Assembly (NCBI RefSeq): GCF_014635305.1
Contig: NZ_BMCS01000001.1
Location: forward strand, 1,116,001-1,180,000
Source: Williamsia phyllosphaerae
GTDB taxonomy: Bacteria; Actinomycetota; Actinomycetes; Mycobacteriales; Mycobacteriaceae
DNA: 64,000 nt
Reading direction: 5' to 3'
The position numbers and the translations under genes were made by a program. The notes beneath the pieces were generated by a model. The model had not been told where the DNA came from, did no database searches, and saw nothing but the letters and a program-made list of their open reading frames with translations. Of the stretch, positions 60,391-64,000 are shown piece after piece. How positions within the stretch are numbered: the first letter of the stretch is position 1; the number at the start of each line of letters is the position of its first letter.

Positions 60391-61149
60391 TCAGATCGTG
60401 GCCGGTGCGGGTGCGTCGGCACGCAGGAGCGAGCCGGCACCGGCCAGATCGACAGTGAGGTCCAGGGCGCGGAGCAGACTGTAGGCACCCGCGGTGGCGG
60501 CCGAGAGGACCGGTACACCGAACTCGTCCTCGGCGGCCTGCACGAGGGGCAACGACGGCATCTGCACGCAGGCCGAGATGACGAGCGCGTCGACACCGGT
60601 CAGATCGAGTGAGCGAGCCGCGTCCATGACGCGCGACCCCGGGATGACGCCGACCTCGGCGTTGTCGGACACCTCCAGCGCGCGCCAGTCGGTGACGGCG
60701 ATGCCCTCGGCCTCGATGTACTCGACAACCTTGACGGCGAGCGGTCGCATGTACGGGGTGACGAGGGCGATGCGGGTGGCGCCGAGAGCTCGGAGGCCCT
60801 CGATCAGTGCACCGGCGCTCGAACGCACCGCGGCGTCGGACCCGCCCGTCGCGAGTTGCTCGGCGATCAACCCCTCCACCCGCTGGTGTTCACCGGGACC
60901 GGCTGCCATCAACGCGACGAGACACGCGTAGAGCATCGCGCCCACACCGGCGTCGCCGAGTTCGAGGATGCACCGCTCCCGCTGGGCGTTCATGGCGCGG
61001 AGCTGCTCGGGGGAGACCGCCGTCATCCGCATGCGGCTCGAGTGGAAGGAGAACGAGGCGTCGGGGTGCCGGGCCAGCAGTGCGGGCATCTCCGTCTCGA
61101 CCGTCACATTGGAACTCGGTACGACGAGTCCGATGCGGTGGGTGGTCAT
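60391..61149 (-). CDS. Maleate isomerase-like Asp/Glu racemase superfamily enzyme
   Basis: This 252-residue enzyme from ATG 61149 has the maleate cis-trans isomerase pattern PSSNVTVETEM near the N-terminus. The two catalytic cysteines fall at C76 (MLYACLVAL) and C194 (ISACVQMPS), which as I recall are the positions reported for the Nocardia farcinica enzyme. Such enzymes turn maleate to fumarate through a Cys-adduct; arylmalonate decarboxylases and hydantoin racemases are relatives. It is first in a minus-strand operon with VOC, an unknown and a hydrolase, divergent from hydantoinase genes. The GGAAGG site favours 61149 over 61194. Confidence 0.84.
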   Translation of the reverse strand: MTTHRIGLVVPSSNVTVETEMPALLARHPDASFSFHSSRMRMTAVSPEQLRAMNAQRERCILELGDAGVGAMLYACLVALMAAGPGEHQRVEGLIAEQLATGGSDAAVRSSAGALIEGLRALGATRIALVTPYMRPLAVKVVEYIEAEGIAVTDWRALEVSDNAEVGVIPGSRVMDAARSLDLTGVDALVISACVQMPSLPLVQAAEDEFGVPVLSAATAGAYSLLRALDLTVDLAGAGSLLRADAPAPATI

Positions 61150-61174
61150 GGGCTGGGCCTTCCGGTGGGTGATG

Positions 61175-61194
61175 GTGTCGAAATTGTTCGACAC
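61175..61194. promoter_or_regulatory. Perfect 8+8 bp palindromic operator
   Basis: GTGTCGAA-ATTG-TTCGACAC, with 8-bp perfect arms, sits in the 5' leader of the maleate-isomerase-like operon. The half-site core GTCGAAT/ATTCGAC recurs at 61206-61212 (overlapping that operon's -10) and 61330-61336 (overlapping the hydantoinase -10). One regulator could thus control both directions; none is encoded in the window. Confidence 0.75.
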
Positions 61195-61202
61195 TGGCGA
61201 TG

Positions 61203-61231
61203 ATTATTCGACGCGCACGACGATCCGTCAA
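61203..61231 (-). promoter_or_regulatory. Promoter of the maleate-isomerase-like operon
   Basis: On the minus strand TTGACG (61231-61226), exactly 17 nt, then AATAAT (61208-61203). The palindrome at 61175-61194 lies just downstream, where a bound repressor would block elongation or initiation. Confidence 0.65.
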
Positions 61232-61310
61232 GGCCCGGCCACCAGCAGCGCGACACGGAATGGCGGTGGGCACAGTTGCCGCACGCGGTGACCGCACTCA
61301 CAATTGGTGC

Positions 61311-61339
61311 TTGACATGTCATCATCAGCGTCGAATACT
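61311..61339 (+). promoter_or_regulatory. Promoter of the hydantoinase/oxoprolinase operon
   Basis: TTGACA (61311-61316), 17 nt, AATACT (61334-61339). TGACATGTCA, a 10-bp palindrome, overlaps the -35, and the half-site GTCGAAT overlaps the -10. The leader to ATG 61419 is about 70 nt. Confidence 0.68.
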
Positions 61340-61418
61340 CAACGCAGACGTAAGCAGGCTCGGGAGTCGTCCCGTTGTCGCCGGCGTCTTCGACTCGTAT
61401 CAGAAGGAGCACACCGGC

Positions 61419-63521
61419 ATGACCTATGTGATCGGAGTGGACGTCGGCGGGACGTTCACAGACGCAGTACTCGACGACAGTTCCGGCACCGTGGTCGCCG
61501 CCAAGGCCCCGTCGACGCCCCCGGACTACTCGCGGGGGGTCATCGATGTCCTGGTGGCGTTGGCCGAACAGTTGGGGCGCCCGGTAGAGGAAATGCTGGC
61601 CGACACCCATCACATCGCGCACGGCACGACGTCGTCACTGAACGCGCTCGTCATGGGCAATGTCCCGCCGGTCGGCTTCCTCACGACCAAGGGTCATCGC
61701 GACTCGATCTACATCATGAACGTCGAGGGCCGCTACCTCGGCGGCTCACCCGAGCAGCTGCAGAACGTCATGGGGCAGAGCAAGTCCCACGGTCTGGTCC
61801 CCAAGCGACACGCGCTGGAGGTGACCGAGCGGATCGATCGCGACGGCAACATCGTCGTCGCGCTCGACGAGGATTCCGCGCGTGCGGCCATCCGGTCTCT
61901 GGTGGCCGACGGGGTGTCGGGGATCGCGGTCTCGCTGCTGTGGTCGTTCCGCAACCCGGTCCACGAGGAGCGGATGCGGGAACTCGTGCGTGAGATCGAC
62001 CCGGACATGTTCGTCTCGATGTCCAGCGAGGTGAGCCCCCGAATCCGGGAGTTCGCCCGCAACGCCACGACCATCATGAGTACGCAGATCGGTCCGGGCC
62101 TGCGTGACTACCTCGGATCTTTGGAGTCGAAGCTGCGAGATCTGAAGCTGGCCGGGCCGCTGCTGGTGATGCAGAGCAACGGTGGCGCGGTCGCCGCGGC
62201 CGAGGCACCGAGGAACGCGATCAGCACGGTCGGGTCGGTGCTGACCGGTGGCGTCGTCGGCGCGGTCTCCCTCGGTCGGCAACTGGGTCACCGCAACGTC
62301 ATCGCCACCGACGTCGGGGGCACGACGTTCCTCGTCGGCCTGGTCGTCGACGGCGAGCCGGTCCGTGCGTCGAGCACGATCATCAACCACCACCCGATCA
62401 ACGTCCCCACCCTCGAGGTGCATGCGATCGGTTCCGGGGGTGGCGCCATCGCCTGGGTCGATCCGGGCGGCAACCTGCAGATCGGACCGCACAGTGCGCA
62501 GGCGGTCCCCGGTCCGGCCTGTTACGGGCAGGGCGGCACCGAGCCCACCAACACCGACGCCAACCTCGTGCTCGGCATCCTCCCCGAGCGGGGCCTGCTG
62601 GGTGGGCGCAAGCCGCTCGACAAGAACCTCGCACGCGAAGCGATCCGCCGACGCATCGCCGAGCCGCTCGGTCTGTCGGTCGAGGATGCCGCGGCCGCCA
62701 TTTACGCCGTACAGAACGCCCAGACCGGTGACCTGCTGCGCAAGACCGTCGTCGAGGCCGGGCACGATCCGCGTGAGTTCGTGCTCTACGCATTCGGCGG
62801 CGCGGGCCCCGCGCACTGCGCCGGGTATGCCGCCGAGGTGGGGGTGAAGGAGGTGGTCGTCCCGCTCGGTCAGGTCGCGTCCGCGTTCTCCGCCTATGGT
62901 CTGGCCTCCTCGAACATCGTTCTGGCGGCGGAACTCTCGGACCCGGCGGCCATGCCGCTCGATCCCGCCCGGGCCGAGCGGAACTTTGCCGGACTGGAGG
63001 AGCGAGTCCGTGCGGCGCTGAGCCGTCAGGGACTCTCGTTCACGAGCATCGAGGTCGAGCGTGAGATCGACATGCGCTACACGATGCAGCTCGCCGAGGT
63101 GGCGACCTCACTCCCCGAGGGTGCGCTCGACTCGACGAGTGTCGCGCACGCATCGGATCTGTTCGAGCAGCGCTACGCCGACCTCTACGGCAAGGACAGC
63201 GGGTTCCGTGAGGCCGGCATCCAGGCCATCACCTACCGTGTCCGCGCGACCGGCGTGCTGCCGTTCTCGCCGACCCTGCCCGAGGTGAAGTCGGCCGACT
63301 CGCCGGACGCCTCCGCGGCCCGGATCGGTAGTCGAAAGGTCTGTCTCGACGGACGGGTCGGGTTCGTCGACAGCGACATCTACGACTACAGCAAGCTCTC
63401 CGCCGGCCACGTCCTGACCGGCCCGGCCATCGTCGAGGTCCCCACCACGACGGTCGTCGTACCCCACGGCACCACCGGCACAGTCGACCGTCTCGGCAAC
63501 CTCTCCATCGTCGCCCAGTAG
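61419..63521 (+). CDS. hyuA: Hydantoinase/oxoprolinase A-type subunit
   Basis: A complete 700-residue ATP-dependent amidohydrolase/carboxylase subunit of the HyuA/acetone-carboxylase-beta family. The ASKHA phosphate motif IGVDVGGTFTDAVLDD is at residues 5-20, HGTTSSLNAL follows, the second phosphate motif is NVIATDVGGTTFLVG and the adenosine motif region is FGGAGPAHCAG. Relatives open hydantoin, N-methylhydantoin, 5-oxoproline or caprolactam rings at the cost of ATP, or carboxylate acetone. It starts behind GAAGGAG, and the B-type gene follows after 10 bp. The substrate here is unknown. Confidence 0.92.
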   Translation: MTYVIGVDVGGTFTDAVLDDSSGTVVAAKAPSTPPDYSRGVIDVLVALAEQLGRPVEEMLADTHHIAHGTTSSLNALVMGNVPPVGFLTTKGHRDSIYIMNVEGRYLGGSPEQLQNVMGQSKSHGLVPKRHALEVTERIDRDGNIVVALDEDSARAAIRSLVADGVSGIAVSLLWSFRNPVHEERMRELVREIDPDMFVSMSSEVSPRIREFARNATTIMSTQIGPGLRDYLGSLESKLRDLKLAGPLLVMQSNGGAVAAAEAPRNAISTVGSVLTGGVVGAVSLGRQLGHRNVIATDVGGTTFLVGLVVDGEPVRASSTIINHHPINVPTLEVHAIGSGGGAIAWVDPGGNLQIGPHSAQAVPGPACYGQGGTEPTNTDANLVLGILPERGLLGGRKPLDKNLAREAIRRRIAEPLGLSVEDAAAAIYAVQNAQTGDLLRKTVVEAGHDPREFVLYAFGGAGPAHCAGYAAEVGVKEVVVPLGQVASAFSAYGLASSNIVLAAELSDPAAMPLDPARAERNFAGLEERVRAALSRQGLSFTSIEVEREIDMRYTMQLAEVATSLPEGALDSTSVAHASDLFEQRYADLYGKDSGFREAGIQAITYRVRATGVLPFSPTLPEVKSADSPDASAARIGSRKVCLDGRVGFVDSDIYDYSKLSAGHVLTGPAIVEVPTTTVVVPHGTTGTVDRLGNLSIVAQ

Positions 63522-63531
63522 GAGCGCCCCC

Positions 63532-64000
63532 ATGACCTCACCGATCCCCGGCTCCGAGATCTTCTCGAGCCGTCCCGTCGATCCCGACGCCCTCGCCCGT
63601 TCGCTGCCGCCGAGCCTGCAGATCCACACGGTGACCCAGCAGCAGATCGATGACCTCGACCCGCTCACCTACGAGGTGATCCGTCACCGGCTGTGGTCGG
63701 TGACCGACGAGATGGGTGAAGCACTCAAACGGATGTCGGGCTCGCCGATCGTCACCGACGCCAACGACTTCGACTTCGCCGTGAGCGACGAACTGGGCCA
63801 GGAGGTCCAGGTCGGTCTCTACAACACGATGCTCGTCGGTGCCGTCGACCTCGCCATCTATTGGACGCTGCAGCACCGCGCCACCAATCCCGGCATCGAA
63901 GAGGGCGACATGTTCCTCTGCAACGACCCCTGGGTCGGCGGCGGTCTGCACCAGAGCGACGTCATCGTCTACCAACCGATCTTCCACGAGGGCAAGCTGT
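63532..64000 (+). CDS. hyuB: Hydantoinase/oxoprolinase B-type subunit (truncated by window end)
   Basis: The first 156 residues of a HyuB-type subunit, normally 550-600 long, are present. Family marks are DPLTYEVIRHRLWSVTDEMGEAL, SPIVTDANDFDFAVSD and DMFLCNDPWVGGGLHQSDV, the last being the metal/active-site segment (NDP..GG.H). It begins 10 bp after hyuA with GGAG 9 nt before the ATG, so the two subunits are made together. Residues beyond the window cannot be judged. Confidence 0.92.
   Translation, partial: MTSPIPGSEIFSSRPVDPDALARSLPPSLQIHTVTQQQIDDLDPLTYEVIRHRLWSVTDEMGEALKRMSGSPIVTDANDFDFAVSDELGQEVQVGLYNTMLVGAVDLAIYWTLQHRATNPGIEEGDMFLCNDPWVGGGLHQSDVIVYQPIFHEGKL

Overview
This is high-GC actinobacterial chromosome, most likely Gordonia or a close mycolic-acid-containing relative (Williamsia, Dietzia, Rhodococcus). 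The left 16 kb repeats the Mycobacterium tuberculosis order Rv3907c-Rv3915 (pcnA, mutT4, Rv3909, murJ-pseudokinase, sigM, its anti-sigma gene, trxB, trxA, cwlM), which normally lies close to oriC. Later blocks match Rv2249c-Rv2252 (glpD, TetR, AgpS-like, lipid kinase) and Rv0037c/Rv0038/Rv0041 (MFS, YqgE, leuS). Many start codons lie 6-7 nt behind a TANNNT -10 box, so leaderless mRNA appears common, as is known in mycobacteria.

Layout. 1-16.0 kb: envelope and redox housekeeping, mostly on the minus strand, with a SigH-type promoter before trxB. 15.5-17.8 kb: a degenerate EAL-DICT protein and two unknown proteins. 18.0-29.7 kb: a stress and envelope block holding a zinc dehydrogenase, a GAF-ANTAR regulator, a flavin-Rieske oxidoreductase, Mn-catalase, BrkB/YihY and YrhK membrane proteins, a HAD phosphatase, a tightly coupled GT2 / short acyl-CoA-dehydrogenase-like / PIG-L deacetylase / NodS-like methyltransferase operon, Dps and CsbD, closed by a strong terminator. 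29.8-37.3 kb: a small DnaA-box cluster, glycerolipid genes, an acyl-CoA dehydrogenase and a membrane phosphoesterase. 37.3-44.2 kb: an orphan EgtE-like enzyme, an acidic D-x-D-G repeat protein, MFS, YqgE, a PanE-like reductase, and dispanin-like and HTTM membrane proteins.

44.2-49.3 kb is the clearest accessory insertion. Codon use is less GC-biased, and it holds a DUF4236-TerD fusion, a second DUF4236-like membrane protein, a small protein with a PH-like look and two unknown proteins. 49.3-58.2 kb returns to ordinary genes: MOSC, DUF1348, TVP38, a thiol-redox group (glutaredoxin-like, Rv2466c-like, peroxiredoxin-like with a TetR and operator), an SBF-like transporter, SdpI and leuS. 58.3-64 kb is a catabolic cluster: a maleate-isomerase-like operon diverges from hydantoinase/oxoprolinase A and B genes around a shared control region with an 8+8 bp palindrome and repeated half-sites.

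The best candidates for undescribed biology are the GT2/ACAD/PIG-L/NodS-like operon, which resembles the de-N-acetylation and N-methylation logic of Nod-factor synthesis; the DUF4236-TerD island; and the maleate-isomerase/hydantoinase catabolic locus with its operator set. All functions are inferred from sequence reading alone; no search or alignment was run.
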